Assembly: GCA_963737405.1 (NCBI GenBank)
Contig: CAVTSL010000006.1
Span: forward strand, 400,830-464,829
Length of the DNA stretch: 64,000 bases
Direction of reading: 5' to 3'
Source of the DNA: JACCTU01 sp963737405
GTDB taxonomy: Bacteria; Actinomycetota; Thermoleophilia; Gaiellales; Gaiellaceae
Numbering within the stretch: the first letter of the stretch is position 1; every line of letters starts with the position of its first letter. The translations under genes were made by a program, and so were the position numbers. Shown here one piece after another: positions 33,954-42,673 of this stretch. Below the pieces are notes generated by a model. That model made no database searches, was not told the origin of the DNA, and saw only the letters and a list, made by a program, of their open reading frames with translations.

Positions 33954-34729
33954 GCGGCGCCTCGCAGGCCAAGGTACGCCTCGATCACGAGCTCGTTGGT
34001 CGCAACTTCCTCGAAGGAGCCTTCGGCGATCTTGACTCCGTGGTCGAGCGCGACGACGCGGTCCGAGATCCCTTCGACGACGTGCATGTCGTGCTCGATC
34101 ACGAGAATCGTGTAGCCGCGCTCGTCGCGCAGCCGCCCGATCAGCTCCGTGAGCTCCTGCGTCTCGACCGGGTTCATCCCGGCCGCGGGCTCGTCGAGCA
34201 GCAGCAGCCGCGGCTTCGTCGCCATGGCGCGCGCGATCTCGAGCCGCCTCCGGTTCGCGTAGGAGAGGTTGAACGCCTGCTGACCCATGCGATACCCAAC
34301 CAGCCGCTGCCCGAAGAAGGCGAGGGTCTCTTCCGCGAGCTGCGCGATCTCCCGCTCCTCCCGTCGTGCGCGCGGGAGCCGGAAGATCGCCTCGATCGCC
34401 GTCGACCGCGTGTGGCCGTACGCCGCGGCCATCACGTTCTCCTTGACGGTCATGTTCAGGAACAGCCGCAGGGTCTGGAAGGTGCGCGCGATGCCCAGCT
34501 GCGTGATCTTGTGCGGCGCGAGCCCGGCGATGTTCCGGCCCTCGAAGCGGATCTCGCCGCCGTCGGGCCGGTAGAGGCCGCTGACGAGGTTGAAGGCCGT
34601 CGTCTTGCCCGCGCCGTTCGGCCCGATCACGCTGACGATCTCACCCTCGTTCACGTGCAGGTCCAGGTGGTCGGCAACGCTGAGCCCGCCGAACGACTTC
34701 GTCAGGTCACGCAGCTCGAGCAACGGCAC
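33950..34729 (-). CDS. livG: Branched-chain amino acid type ABC transporter, ATP-binding protein LivG (set 1)
   Basis: A 259-residue ATPase with Walker A IGPNGAGKTT, LivG-type insert GIARTFQTLRLF and Walker B LLLLDEPAAGMNP. The signature reads LSYANRRRLEIARAM, with Ala-Asn where Gly-x is usual. GTG at 34729 is the start, five bases after the livM stop. The C-terminus ends IEAYLGLRGAA. It pairs with LivF as the second nucleotide-binding subunit. Confidence 0.92.
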   Translation of the reverse strand: MPLLELRDLTKSFGGLSVADHLDLHVNEGEIVSVIGPNGAGKTTAFNLVSGLYRPDGGEIRFEGRNIAGLAPHKITQLGIARTFQTLRLFLNMTVKENVMAAAYGHTRSTAIEAIFRLPRARREEREIAQLAEETLAFFGQRLVGYRMGQQAFNLSYANRRRLEIARAMATKPRLLLLDEPAAGMNPVETQELTELIGRLRDERGYTILVIEHDMHVVEGISDRVVALDHGVKIAEGSFEEVATNELVIEAYLGLRGAA

Positions 34730-34734
34730 GGCGC

Positions 34735-36174
34735 TCAGACGATCTCCACGCGCGGCGTCCCGAGCAGTCCCTGCGGGCGGACGGTCATCAAGAACACGAG
34801 GAGCGAGCCGAACAGGATCCAGCGCGCGACGGCCGGCTGTTCGACGAAGCTGTTTTCCCACACGATCGCTGCGAGATACACGGTCGGCACGACCGCGACG
34901 GTCCGCCACGTTCCGTGCATCCGGGTGAGCGCGAGGACCGCGACGATGAGCGCGACGTAGGCGACGTTTCCGAAGCGGGGGTGCCCGCTCGGGATGATCA
35001 CCCACTCCGAGATGAACCGGGCGAAGCGACCGCCCTCGACGACCGGCCCGGTCGTCCACGACGGGGCGACCGCCTCCAGGACCGCGTTCGCTGCAAAACC
35101 GAGTGCAAGCGCACCCGCGACGACCGCGCCGAACCGCCACCAGGAGCGCAGGCCGAGCGCGAGCAGGAGCACGATCACGCCGTAGTACAGGAGGCGGGCG
35201 TTCGACTGCGGGTTCTCGGGCGCGAGCACCTGGAACGACACGTTGATCACGATCGCGCCGAGGACGACCCCGGTCAGGCTCCCGATCCCGCCGAGGATGA
35301 CGATGGCGTAGATCGTGATCAGGATCGGCAGGCCGAAGTTCCCCGCGGTCACGGCCGTCAGGACCGCAGCGAAGATGCAGCCGGTGAGGCCCGCGATCCC
35401 TGCTCCGACCGCGAACGCCTTCAGCTTCAGCCGGTTGACCGGAATGCTCATCGCCTCCGCGGCCAGAGGGTCCTCGCGCAGCGCGCGCCAGGCGCGGCCG
35501 GTACGCGACTCGCTGAGGAAGTGGAGCCCGGTGAGCAGGAGCACGACGACGATCAGGAGGAAGTAGAACTGCTGCGTCCTGCTCGTCAGCTCGTAGCCGA
35601 AGAAGTCGTTCGCGTCGATGTCGGCGATCCCGTTCGGACCTCCCGTCAGGCCCTTGCCGGCGACCGTCGGGTTTGCGGCGTTGACGAAGACGACGAACGC
35701 TTGGCCCCAGAAGAGGGTCACGATCGCGAGGTAGTCCCCGAGCAGACGGCGCGACGGATAGGCGAGCACGAGGCCGAGCAGCGCCGTCGCGACGACGATC
35801 AGCGGGACGGAGATCACGGACGGCCAGTGGATCCCATACTGCTCGGACGAGACCAGGGCGTAGCTGTACGCACCGAACCCGAAGGCGGCGACGTACCCGA
35901 GATCGAGCAGTCCGGCATAGCCGACGACGACGTTGAGCCCGAGGCCGAGAAGGATGTAGATGAGCGTGAAGATCCCGTAGGCGAAGAGGTCGCCGCGCCC
36001 CATCCAGAGCGGCAGCGTCGCCGCGTACGCGGCGAAGAGGGCGAGTCGCGCCGGAGGAGGGATGACGGCAACCGCGCGTTGGGCGAACCCCTGGCGCTCG
36101 GTGCGCTCCTCGACCTGCGAGACCCAGTCGTCGACGCCGACGCGGGGACGATCGGGTGCGTCGGGCGTCCCCAT
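34735..36174 (-). CDS. livM: Branched-chain amino acid type ABC transporter permease LivM (set 1), extended
   Basis: A 479-residue permease, clearly longer than the usual 320-360. The core (LNVVVGYAGLLDLGYVAAFGFGAY and the EAA-like loop ALREDPLAAEAMSI) is normal LivM. Extra are a soluble N-terminus of about 50 residues with many charged residues and a C-terminal block of about three membrane segments (FGNVAYVALIVAVLALTR and later). The ATG overlaps the livH stop as TGATG. The final MTVRPQGLLG is the usual LivM end, so the additional helices are inserted before it. Confidence 0.9.
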   Translation of the reverse strand: MGTPDAPDRPRVGVDDWVSQVEERTERQGFAQRAVAVIPPPARLALFAAYAATLPLWMGRGDLFAYGIFTLIYILLGLGLNVVVGYAGLLDLGYVAAFGFGAYSYALVSSEQYGIHWPSVISVPLIVVATALLGLVLAYPSRRLLGDYLAIVTLFWGQAFVVFVNAANPTVAGKGLTGGPNGIADIDANDFFGYELTSRTQQFYFLLIVVVLLLTGLHFLSESRTGRAWRALREDPLAAEAMSIPVNRLKLKAFAVGAGIAGLTGCIFAAVLTAVTAGNFGLPILITIYAIVILGGIGSLTGVVLGAIVINVSFQVLAPENPQSNARLLYYGVIVLLLALGLRSWWRFGAVVAGALALGFAANAVLEAVAPSWTTGPVVEGGRFARFISEWVIIPSGHPRFGNVAYVALIVAVLALTRMHGTWRTVAVVPTVYLAAIVWENSFVEQPAVARWILFGSLLVFLMTVRPQGLLGTPRVEIV

Positions 36175-37148
36175 CAGACCTTCTGGATGGCTCGCGTGCC
36201 GAGCAGACCGGTCGGTCGCACGAGCAGGACGAGGATCAGGATCCCGAACACGGTCAGATCGGCCCAGCGGCCGCCCAGGTACCCGCCCGCGAACGACTCG
36301 GCGAGGCCGACGAGCAACCCGCCGAGCATCGCTCCCGGAATGCTGCCGATCCCGCCGACGACCGCGGCCGTGAAGCCTTTGAGCCCGGCGAGGAAGCCCA
36401 TGAAGTGGAAGACCTGGCTGAAGAGCAGGCCGAACATCACCCCCGCCGCTCCGGCCAGCACCGACCCGATGAAGAAGGTCGAGGCGATGACCCGGTCGGT
36501 ATCGATGCCCATCATCGCCGCTGCCTCGCGGTCGTACGACGTCGCGCGCATCGCCTTCCCGATCTGCGTCCGGGCGACCAGCAGCGTGAGCGCGACGCAC
36601 AACCCAACCGTGACGACAACGACGAGCAACTGGACCGCCTGGATGTTCACTCCATGAACCACGAAGACCGGATCGATCAGCGGTCCAGGCTCGAACGCCT
36701 CCGGGTTCGACGAGCCGAGGACGAACGAGTTGTAGGTTCGGAACTGGGAGCCGAACAGCAGCAGCGCGCTGTTCTGGAGGAAGAAGGAGACGCCGAGCGC
36801 GCTGATCAACGGGGCGAGCCGGGGCGCGTCACGTAACGGCCGGTACGCGAAGCGCTCGATGACGACGCCGAGCAGGCCCGACACGAGCATCGCGACGAGG
36901 AACATGAGCAGGATCAGCGGCGCGAGCGCAATCTTCGGCGACAGCGGCCCGCCGAGGACCGAGAGGACGCCGTACCCGACGAACGCGCCGATCATGTACA
37001 CGTCCCCGTGCGCGAAGTTCAGCAGCTTGAGGATCCCGTAGACCATCGAGTAGCCGATCGCGATCAGGGCGTAGAGGCTGCCCAGGGTCACGCCGCTGAC
37101 GAAGAGCTGCAGGAAGAGCTCGGAGTTGAAGGCGAGCGGAAGCTCCAC
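36174..37148 (-). CDS. livH: Branched-chain amino acid type ABC transporter permease LivH (set 1)
   Basis: A 324-residue permease. It has GSLYALIAIGYSMVYGILKL near the start, LNFAHGDVYMIGAF, and the loop MRATSYDREAAAMMGI that docks the ATPases. It ends LLVRPTGLLGT. About eight membrane helices are visible. It is separated from the upstream binding-protein gene by 76 bases that hold a strong hairpin. Confidence 0.92.
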   Translation of the reverse strand: MELPLAFNSELFLQLFVSGVTLGSLYALIAIGYSMVYGILKLLNFAHGDVYMIGAFVGYGVLSVLGGPLSPKIALAPLILLMFLVAMLVSGLLGVVIERFAYRPLRDAPRLAPLISALGVSFFLQNSALLLFGSQFRTYNSFVLGSSNPEAFEPGPLIDPVFVVHGVNIQAVQLLVVVVTVGLCVALTLLVARTQIGKAMRATSYDREAAAMMGIDTDRVIASTFFIGSVLAGAAGVMFGLLFSQVFHFMGFLAGLKGFTAAVVGGIGSIPGAMLGGLLVGLAESFAGGYLGGRWADLTVFGILILVLLVRPTGLLGTRAIQKV

Positions 37149-37171
37149 GGGGAGTGAAGATTCTCAGAATG

Positions 37172-37204
37172 GCGTGCGGCCCATCGGGTTGATGGGCCGC
37201 ACGC
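37172..37204. terminator. Perfect 14-bp hairpin between livK and livH
   Basis: GCGTGCGGCCCATC at 37172-37185 pairs without mismatch with 37191-37204 across a 5-base loop. There is no T-run after it in the reading direction, so it more likely acts as a partial terminator or as an mRNA-stabilising element that keeps binding-protein transcripts abundant over the permease genes. Confidence 0.55.
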
Positions 37205-37224
37205 GTGTCACAGGCTGAGCTCGA

Positions 37225-38412
37225 TCAGGAGACGCGGACGTAGACGCCGTTGTTGTTGATCCGGTAGATCCCGAAGTTCGCCGGGGTCGCCATGTCGCCC
37301 GGGCCGAGCACGCCCCTACGCGCCTGCACGAACCGGATCGCGAAGCCGAGCAGCGACTGCCTCTGCGTGATCCTGGTGGTGTTGATGAAGCGCCGGACCT
37401 CGGCGCGCGTGGCCGTACCGTTTGCGCATGCCTTGTCGATTGCCCGCACGACCACATCCGCCGCCACGTAGCTCGGCAGACCGAAGAGCTCGCTCTTGCC
37501 CTGCCCCGGACCACGCCGGTAGGCGGCGATGATGGGGCTCCTCAGGTTGATCGGGAAGAACGACACGTACGAGCCCGGGATCTTGAAGCTGTCCGGGTCG
37601 AACAGGCCGTCCGAGCCGAAGAGGACCGCCCGCTTCCCAGCTGCCCGAAGCTGCTGGCCGAAGAGCTGCGCCTTCGGGGCGAGCTGCCACGGGATGTACA
37701 CGGACTGCGTGTCGGCCGGGATGCGTGCGACCAGCGCCGAGAAGTCCGTCGTCTGCTCCTCGTTCACCGACTCGCGTCGGACAGTGAGCCCTCCGCCCTT
37801 GAGGATCCGCTCGACCGTGTCGGACAGACCAGTGCTGTACGAGTTCTGCGCATCCACGACGACGACCCGCGTATGGCGGAGGGTCCTGCGGATGTAGTTC
37901 GCAACCCGCGGGCCCTGCTGGTCGTCGTTCGGGACGACGCGGAAGAAGTGCCCCCGACGGGTTCCGTCGGTCGTCAGGCTGGTGCGGGTTGCCGAGCCGG
38001 AGACGTACCCGAGCCCGCCGGCCCGCAGCGGCGCCGTGGACACCTGCACTTCCTGGCTCCCGGCCGGGCCGACCAGGCCGAGCACCTGTGCGTTCGAGGC
38101 CATCCGCTCGGCGACCTGGATCGCCTGCGCCGTGTCCGGCAACTGCGTGTCGCCGGCGACGACCCTCAACTTCTTTCTGTGGGTCCGGTTGTAGCGCGTG
38201 ACGTAGTAGCGAGCCCATTTGAGCTGCTGGGACCCGATCGAGGCCGCAGGGCCGGTGATCGGAGCGGCTACGCCGAGCGACCGCGTGTTGCCGCACGTGA
38301 TCAGCGCTCTCTTCGCCGCCGCCGGACTGGCGGGGCTCGTGGTCCCGGGCGCGACGGCCGTGAGCACGGCGGCGGCGGCCGCGATGGGGACCAGAACTAG
38401 AGCCTTTCTCAT
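37225..38412 (-). CDS. livK: Periplasmic-type amino acid binding protein LivK (set 1)
   Basis: A 395-residue solute-binding protein with a Sec signal (hydrophobic stretch about 4-22, then small residues). No lipobox Cys is evident. The mature part has the type I binding fold: SLGVAAPITGPAASIGSQQ, GLVGPAGSQEVQVSTAPLRAG and VVVVDAQNSYSTGLSD. It delivers the substrate to LivHMGF. A GGAGGAAC site precedes the ATG. The ligand may be a branched-chain amino acid or another amide or amino compound; the operon context favours the latter. Confidence 0.9.
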   Translation of the reverse strand: MRKALVLVPIAAAAAVLTAVAPGTTSPASPAAAKRALITCGNTRSLGVAAPITGPAASIGSQQLKWARYYVTRYNRTHRKKLRVVAGDTQLPDTAQAIQVAERMASNAQVLGLVGPAGSQEVQVSTAPLRAGGLGYVSGSATRTSLTTDGTRRGHFFRVVPNDDQQGPRVANYIRRTLRHTRVVVVDAQNSYSTGLSDTVERILKGGGLTVRRESVNEEQTTDFSALVARIPADTQSVYIPWQLAPKAQLFGQQLRAAGKRAVLFGSDGLFDPDSFKIPGSYVSFFPINLRSPIIAAYRRGPGQGKSELFGLPSYVAADVVVRAIDKACANGTATRAEVRRFINTTRITQRQSLLGFAIRFVQARRGVLGPGDMATPANFGIYRINNNGVYVRVS

Positions 38413-38424
38413 ACGTTCCTCCTC

Positions 38425-39141
38425 CTAGCGGTTTTCCCCGGACGCCCGAGACGCGGGATCTCCGGCCGGATGGAACACGCCGAGTACGCGCATCGGCCGC
38501 GCACCGGTGTTCTCCAGCGAATGCTCGTGCAGCGGGGGCAGATGGACGCAGGTCCCCGGCCCGAGCGGTGACTCGCCGTCGTTCATGTGCAGTATCCCAT
38601 CACCTTCGATCACATAGACGATCTCGTCGTAGGTATGGCTGTGCAGCGGCGCGCGGCCGGGGGGGATCACGCCCACGAACTGCGTCACGTCGTCGCAGCC
38701 GACCGAGTGATCGACGAGGAAGCGAAACTCGCGGTTCGGGCTCGCGGGCAGCGCCGGCCGGTCGGCGTACCGGACCGTGACCTGCCTCCGTTCGCCGGGC
38801 GCTGACTCCTGCGGTGCGAGCACCGACACGAGCACCAGCTCCTCCGGTCCCTCGTTTTCGATCTCGTAGCTCTCCCCGGCGGCAACGTAAGCGCCCGTAT
38901 CCGCCTCGAGCACGTGCGGGAGGCCATCGAGGAGCAGCGTGCCCGTGCCGCTCGCGACGTACAGGAGCTCCTGCTTGCCCTGTGCGCCTCTCGGCTTCGA
39001 ACGGCCCGGCGCGAACCGCATGATGCGCTGCTCGAGCCGCTCGCAGCCGGCGCTCCGATCGATCGTGACGCGCACGTCTGCCGTGTCGCCGCGCTTGCGC
39101 TCACTCGGCACATCCTGCTCGGCGACTGCGTACCCGCTCAT
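38425..39141 (-). CDS. Two-domain cupin protein
   Basis: A 238-residue bicupin. The first barrel has GKQELLYVASGTGTLLLDG and lacks the metal His pair, while the second has PLHSHTYDEIVYVIEGDG with His-x-His-x4-Glu and a later His in PPLHEHSLEN, so only the C-terminal barrel should bind metal. Bicupins include gentisate dioxygenases, oxalate decarboxylases and ureidoglycine aminohydrolase. The motif pattern does not decide among these. It lies 12 bases upstream of livK and overlaps the peroxiredoxin stop. Confidence 0.82.
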   Translation of the reverse strand: MSGYAVAEQDVPSERKRGDTADVRVTIDRSAGCERLEQRIMRFAPGRSKPRGAQGKQELLYVASGTGTLLLDGLPHVLEADTGAYVAAGESYEIENEGPEELVLVSVLAPQESAPGERRQVTVRYADRPALPASPNREFRFLVDHSVGCDDVTQFVGVIPPGRAPLHSHTYDEIVYVIEGDGILHMNDGESPLGPGTCVHLPPLHEHSLENTGARPMRVLGVFHPAGDPASRASGENR

Positions 39142-39623
39142 CGACCGCCTCCCGCCCCGTCCTCCTGCGCCAGGGCGCGGGCCGCCGCGAGCACCTCCTC
39201 GGGATGCGCGGCCGGGTCCGTGACCTCCCAGATCCGGCGGATGACGCCGTCACGGTCGAGCAGGAACGTCACGCGCGCCGCGAGCTCGCCGTACTCGCCG
39301 TAGTCCTTGAGCACGCCGAGGCGGCGCGTCAACTGGCCGCCGGTGTCGGCGACCAGCGGGAAGCTCAGCTTGTGGTCGCCGGCGAAGCACTCATGGCTAT
39401 CGACGTCGTCGACACTCACCCCGACCACGGTCACTCCGGCGGCAATGAACTCGTTGTACAGACCTTCGAACGCGCGAGCCTCCTTGGTGCAACCGGGCGT
39501 GTTGTCCTGCGGGTAGAAGTAGACGACGGCGGGACCGCCGAGCGAAGCGAGGTCGAGCCGGTCTCCACGGTGCGTTTCGAGCTTCTCACCGGGAAAGCGC
39601 GTTCCGATGGTCGCGGTTGACGT
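39138..39623 (-). CDS. Peroxiredoxin (BCP/PrxQ type), start unresolved
   Basis: About 161 residues of a thioredoxin-fold peroxidase. The peroxidatic Cys is in YFYPQDNTPGCTKEA; the usual second Cys five residues later is absent. LGVLKDYGEYGELAARVTFL and the AHPEEVL end fit the family. The conserved N-terminus (ATIGTRFPGEKLETHRGD) has no ATG, GTG or TTG in frame at the right place. An ATG at 39626-39628 is two bases out of frame because of an ACAC repeat. Either a two-base insertion, a sequence error, or an unusual start explains this. It would remove peroxide formed by flavin or molybdenum enzymes in the operon. Confidence 0.8.
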   Translation of the reverse strand, partial: TSTATIGTRFPGEKLETHRGDRLDLASLGGPAVVYFYPQDNTPGCTKEARAFEGLYNEFIAAGVTVVGVSVDDVDSHECFAGDHKLSFPLVADTGGQLTRRLGVLKDYGEYGELAARVTFLLDRDGVIRRIWEVTDPAAHPEEVLAAARALAQEDGAGGGR

Positions 39624-39645
39624 GTCATGGCGCCGTGCGGAGACT

Positions 39646-40737
39646 CTAGCCCGGGCGGCGCTCCGATCCGTCGAAGACTCGCATCGGCAGCGCCGCGAGC
39701 GGCTCGCCGCCGTCCGGCGTGACGAGCCAGGTGTCCTGCATGTAGAGACACTCGCGCCCGTCCTCTGAGATCGCATGCGGGTGCATCGAGAAGACCATGT
39801 TCGCCTCGAGCTCGGTCTCGACCCCCTCGCCGATCTTGGGGAACTCGATCATCGTCATCCCGATCGAGTGCCCGGTCACGTGCCCGAGGCGGTAGCCGCG
39901 CTCGACGAATCCCTTCGAGACGGCGCGGTGGACGTCGTGCGCGGTCGCGCCCGGCCGAAGCGCGCCGCGGGCGACCTCGTAGTACTCGTCGTACGCCTCG
40001 AGCATCCGCTCCACCTCGGCGCTCGGCTCGCCGAGCGCGCGCGAGACCTCGACCCAGTGGCCGCCGGGCCCCGCGACCTCGAGCGACGGAATGCAGAAGT
40101 CGCCGAGGATGGTGTCGTTCCGGGCGATCGTGAACTCCGGCCCGACGAGCACCATGTTCATCGTCAGCCGACCGCAGCCGCGCTCGACGAAGAGACGCTC
40201 GGCCGGAGCGAGCACCTCCGCGGCGGTCTTGCCCGGCGCATACGCCTCGAGGAACGCCCAGAACCCGTCGGTGTTGATGCGGACACTCTCCCGCACGGAT
40301 TCGAGCTCCTCGTCGCTCTTGACCGCGCGCGCGAGGTCGAACTCGACGTCCCAGGGAACCAGCTCGAACGCTCCGTCGAGTGCGCGGTAGTCCCGCACGG
40401 TGAGCACGTAGTCGAGCCCGTAGACCCCGACCCGCTTGCCTCTCAGCTGATCGGCGATCCACTCGCCCGGACGGTCCACGAAGACCTGCTCCTCGATCCG
40501 GGACGTGCCGTGCTCGCCGACGTAGCGAGCCTCGCTCGGGAAGACGATCGCGGGCTCGCCCTCGAGCGGGACCACGACGTAGGCGTAGCGATGGACGATC
40601 GCGAACCCGGAGAGGTAGGTGACGGCGCCCTCGAAGCCCGAGTACTCGCTGCCGCAGACGAGCGCGGCGTCGAGCCCGTCGCGAGCCAGCGCCTCGCGCA
40701 CGCGCGCAAACCGGCGCTCGACGTCGGCCGCGCTCAC
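39646..40737 (-). CDS. M24-family (creatinase/aminopeptidase P fold) hydrolase lacking canonical metal ligands
   Basis: A 363-residue pita-bread-fold protein. The C-terminal domain keeps GHVTGHSIGM (His290), but the usual metal ligands are changed: the two Asp positions read Glu220 and Glu230, one Glu is His319 (SMHP) and the last is Gln334 (YMQDTWLVT). His227 in GGHWVEVSR lies where creatinase carries its catalytic His. It is therefore more likely a creatinase-like or ectoine-hydrolase-like C-N hydrolase than an aminopeptidase. The GTG overlaps the previous stop. Substrate unknown. Confidence 0.82.
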   Translation of the reverse strand: MSAADVERRFARVREALARDGLDAALVCGSEYSGFEGAVTYLSGFAIVHRYAYVVVPLEGEPAIVFPSEARYVGEHGTSRIEEQVFVDRPGEWIADQLRGKRVGVYGLDYVLTVRDYRALDGAFELVPWDVEFDLARAVKSDEELESVRESVRINTDGFWAFLEAYAPGKTAAEVLAPAERLFVERGCGRLTMNMVLVGPEFTIARNDTILGDFCIPSLEVAGPGGHWVEVSRALGEPSAEVERMLEAYDEYYEVARGALRPGATAHDVHRAVSKGFVERGYRLGHVTGHSIGMTMIEFPKIGEGVETELEANMVFSMHPHAISEDGRECLYMQDTWLVTPDGGEPLAALPMRVFDGSERRPG

Positions 40738-41654
40738 GCCTGCCACGCGCGTTCCAGTCCCTTGACCAGCGCGGTCACGGCCTCGTTCAGCGGTGTGCGA
40801 ACCCCGTGCTCGCGGCCGTAGCGCACGATGCCTCCGTTCAGGTAGTCGATCTCGGTCTGCCTCCGTGCCTCGATGTCTTGCAGCATGCTCGCCTTGTGGT
40901 CGTATGCGACGTCCGGCCGCGCCGCGTAGTCGATCAGCTCCTCCGGGTCCGAGTCGAGCTCGATGCCCTGCGCGGCACACACCTCCTTGCCCTCCGTGAC
41001 GATCGAGCTCACGAGCCGGCGGAGCGCGGGATCCTCGCAGACGCGGCCGTGCGTGAGGCCGGTCAGCGCACCGATCGGGTTCGTGGCAGCGTTGAAGACC
41101 ACCTTGCGCCATTGCGGGCCGCGCGCGTCGGCGACCGCCTCGGTCGGCATGCCTGCGCGCGTGCAGGCCTCCGCCAGCCGCTCGATCGCGTCGGCAGGCG
41201 CGGGGCGCGGCTCGAACGGGCCGATCGTCGTGTCGCCTTTCACGTCCCAGCGCACGTGGCCCGGCTCGACCACCGCCCCCGCCGGGAACGTCGTCCCGCG
41301 GATCACCCGGGCGACGTGAGCGGCGATCTCCTCCTCGTTTCCGACGCCGTTCTGCACCGAGCAGACGCTGCCGTCGGCGAACGCGTGTGCCGTCGCAGCG
41401 AGTGCGGAGCCCGTGTGCATGCTCTTCGTCGCGATGATCCCGAAGTCGCACGCCGGCAGCTCCGCGGCGTTCGCGGTCGCCCGCATCTCGCCCACGACGT
41501 CTTCGGCGCCGGAGAGTCGCAAGCCGCGCTCGTTGATCGCGCGCACGTGCTCTTCCGCGAGGTCATAGGCCCAGACCTCGACGTCGTCGAGGCGCGCGAG
41601 GTTCGCCGCGAACAGCGAGCCCACCGCACCGCAGCCGACGATGCAGATCCTCAC
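40734..41654 (-). CDS. Ketopantoate reductase-like (PanE/ApbA) dehydrogenase 1
   Basis: A 306-residue NADP-dependent 2-ketoacid-type reductase. It begins RICIVGCGAVGSLFAANLA (Rossmann motif) and has CSVQNGVGNEEEIA and the substrate-site segment KVVFNAATNPIGALTG with the catalytic Lys. The helix SMLQDIEARRQTEIDYLNG is the PanE signature. Two such genes in this operon argue for reduction of a hydroxy/keto acid intermediate rather than pantothenate synthesis. The GTG overlaps the previous stop. Confidence 0.87.
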   Translation of the reverse strand: MRICIVGCGAVGSLFAANLARLDDVEVWAYDLAEEHVRAINERGLRLSGAEDVVGEMRATANAAELPACDFGIIATKSMHTGSALAATAHAFADGSVCSVQNGVGNEEEIAAHVARVIRGTTFPAGAVVEPGHVRWDVKGDTTIGPFEPRPAPADAIERLAEACTRAGMPTEAVADARGPQWRKVVFNAATNPIGALTGLTHGRVCEDPALRRLVSSIVTEGKEVCAAQGIELDSDPEELIDYAARPDVAYDHKASMLQDIEARRQTEIDYLNGGIVRYGREHGVRTPLNEAVTALVKGLERAWQA

Positions 41655-42673
41655 CCGGCCTCCGCGAGACGTCGTCGGCCGGGCAGCCGGAACTCGCGTC
41701 CTCCGGTGAGGCCCGACGGACGCAGGATCAGCACCACCGTCATCAGCCCGCCGAGGATGATCAGCCGCGTGCCCGACGGAAGGTCGAGCGTGACGCCCAC
41801 GTGGACTCCCTGCTCGGCCTCGATCAGAAACGAGTTCAGCCCGCTGACGGCGAGCGTGCCGACGACCGCGCCCCACAGGCTCGAGACGCCGCCCACGACG
41901 AGCATCGCCAGGGTCAGAAAGGTGAGCTCGAGGTACACCTGCTCGATCGTGATCGACCCGAGCTCGTGCACGAGCATCCCGCCCGCGAACCCAGCGAGCG
42001 CCCCCGACAGCGTGAACGACCAGAGCCGCTGCCGATGCACGTTGACCCCGACGCCCCGGGCCGCGGCGGGGTCCTCACGCGTTGCGCGCAACTGCCGGCC
42101 GAGCCGGCTCCGCTGGTAGGCGAACGCGACGACGATTGCGACCAGCGCGCCGATCGTCGCCTGCAGGGGACCGGTCGTCTCCGGCACGAGCGAAAGTGTC
42201 GTGGCACCGGGCCCGATCTTGTTCCACTCGCGCAGCACGTTGTGAGTGATCTCGAGCACGGCGAAGGTGGCGATGCCCGCCGCGAGCCCGGACAGCCGCA
42301 TCAGCGGCATGCCGACGAGGAAGGCGAAGACCCCGCCGACGGCCGCGCCGAGCAGGAGCGAGGGGACGTTGCCGATCGTGTGGTCGCGCAGCACGGGGAA
42401 GAGCTGCGGGAGGACGTTTGTCTTCGAGTCGAGCGGAATCGTCGTCACGCCGGCCGCGAACGCGCCCACGGCGACGAAGCTCAGCTGTCCGAACGACAGG
42501 ACGCCCGAGTTCCCGATGAAGACGTACAGCGCGACCACGATCGCGACCGAGACCAGCGCGTCGAGGAAGTAGATCTCCGTTGCGCGGCCGACGCGCGTCG
42601 CGCCGAACCCGACCGCGACGACGAGCGCGGCTGGGCCGAGCACCTGCACGAGCGCGTCGAGCAAGCGTCTCAC
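41651..42673 (-). CDS. livM: Branched-chain amino acid type ABC transporter permease LivM (set 2)
   Basis: A 340-residue permease of normal length. It has YVFIGNSGVLSFGQLSFVAVGAF, the ATPase-docking loop LRATREDPAAARGVGVNV and a C-terminal VVLILRPSGLTGGRE. The GTG start overlaps the livH2 stop as GTGA. Its sequence is only distantly related to LivM of set 1 and it lacks the additional helices, so the two transporters probably differ in origin and ligand. Confidence 0.9.
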   Translation of the reverse strand: MRRLLDALVQVLGPAALVVAVGFGATRVGRATEIYFLDALVSVAIVVALYVFIGNSGVLSFGQLSFVAVGAFAAGVTTIPLDSKTNVLPQLFPVLRDHTIGNVPSLLLGAAVGGVFAFLVGMPLMRLSGLAAGIATFAVLEITHNVLREWNKIGPGATTLSLVPETTGPLQATIGALVAIVVAFAYQRSRLGRQLRATREDPAAARGVGVNVHRQRLWSFTLSGALAGFAGGMLVHELGSITIEQVYLELTFLTLAMLVVGGVSSLWGAVVGTLAVSGLNSFLIEAEQGVHVGVTLDLPSGTRLIILGGLMTVVLILRPSGLTGGREFRLPGRRRLAEAG

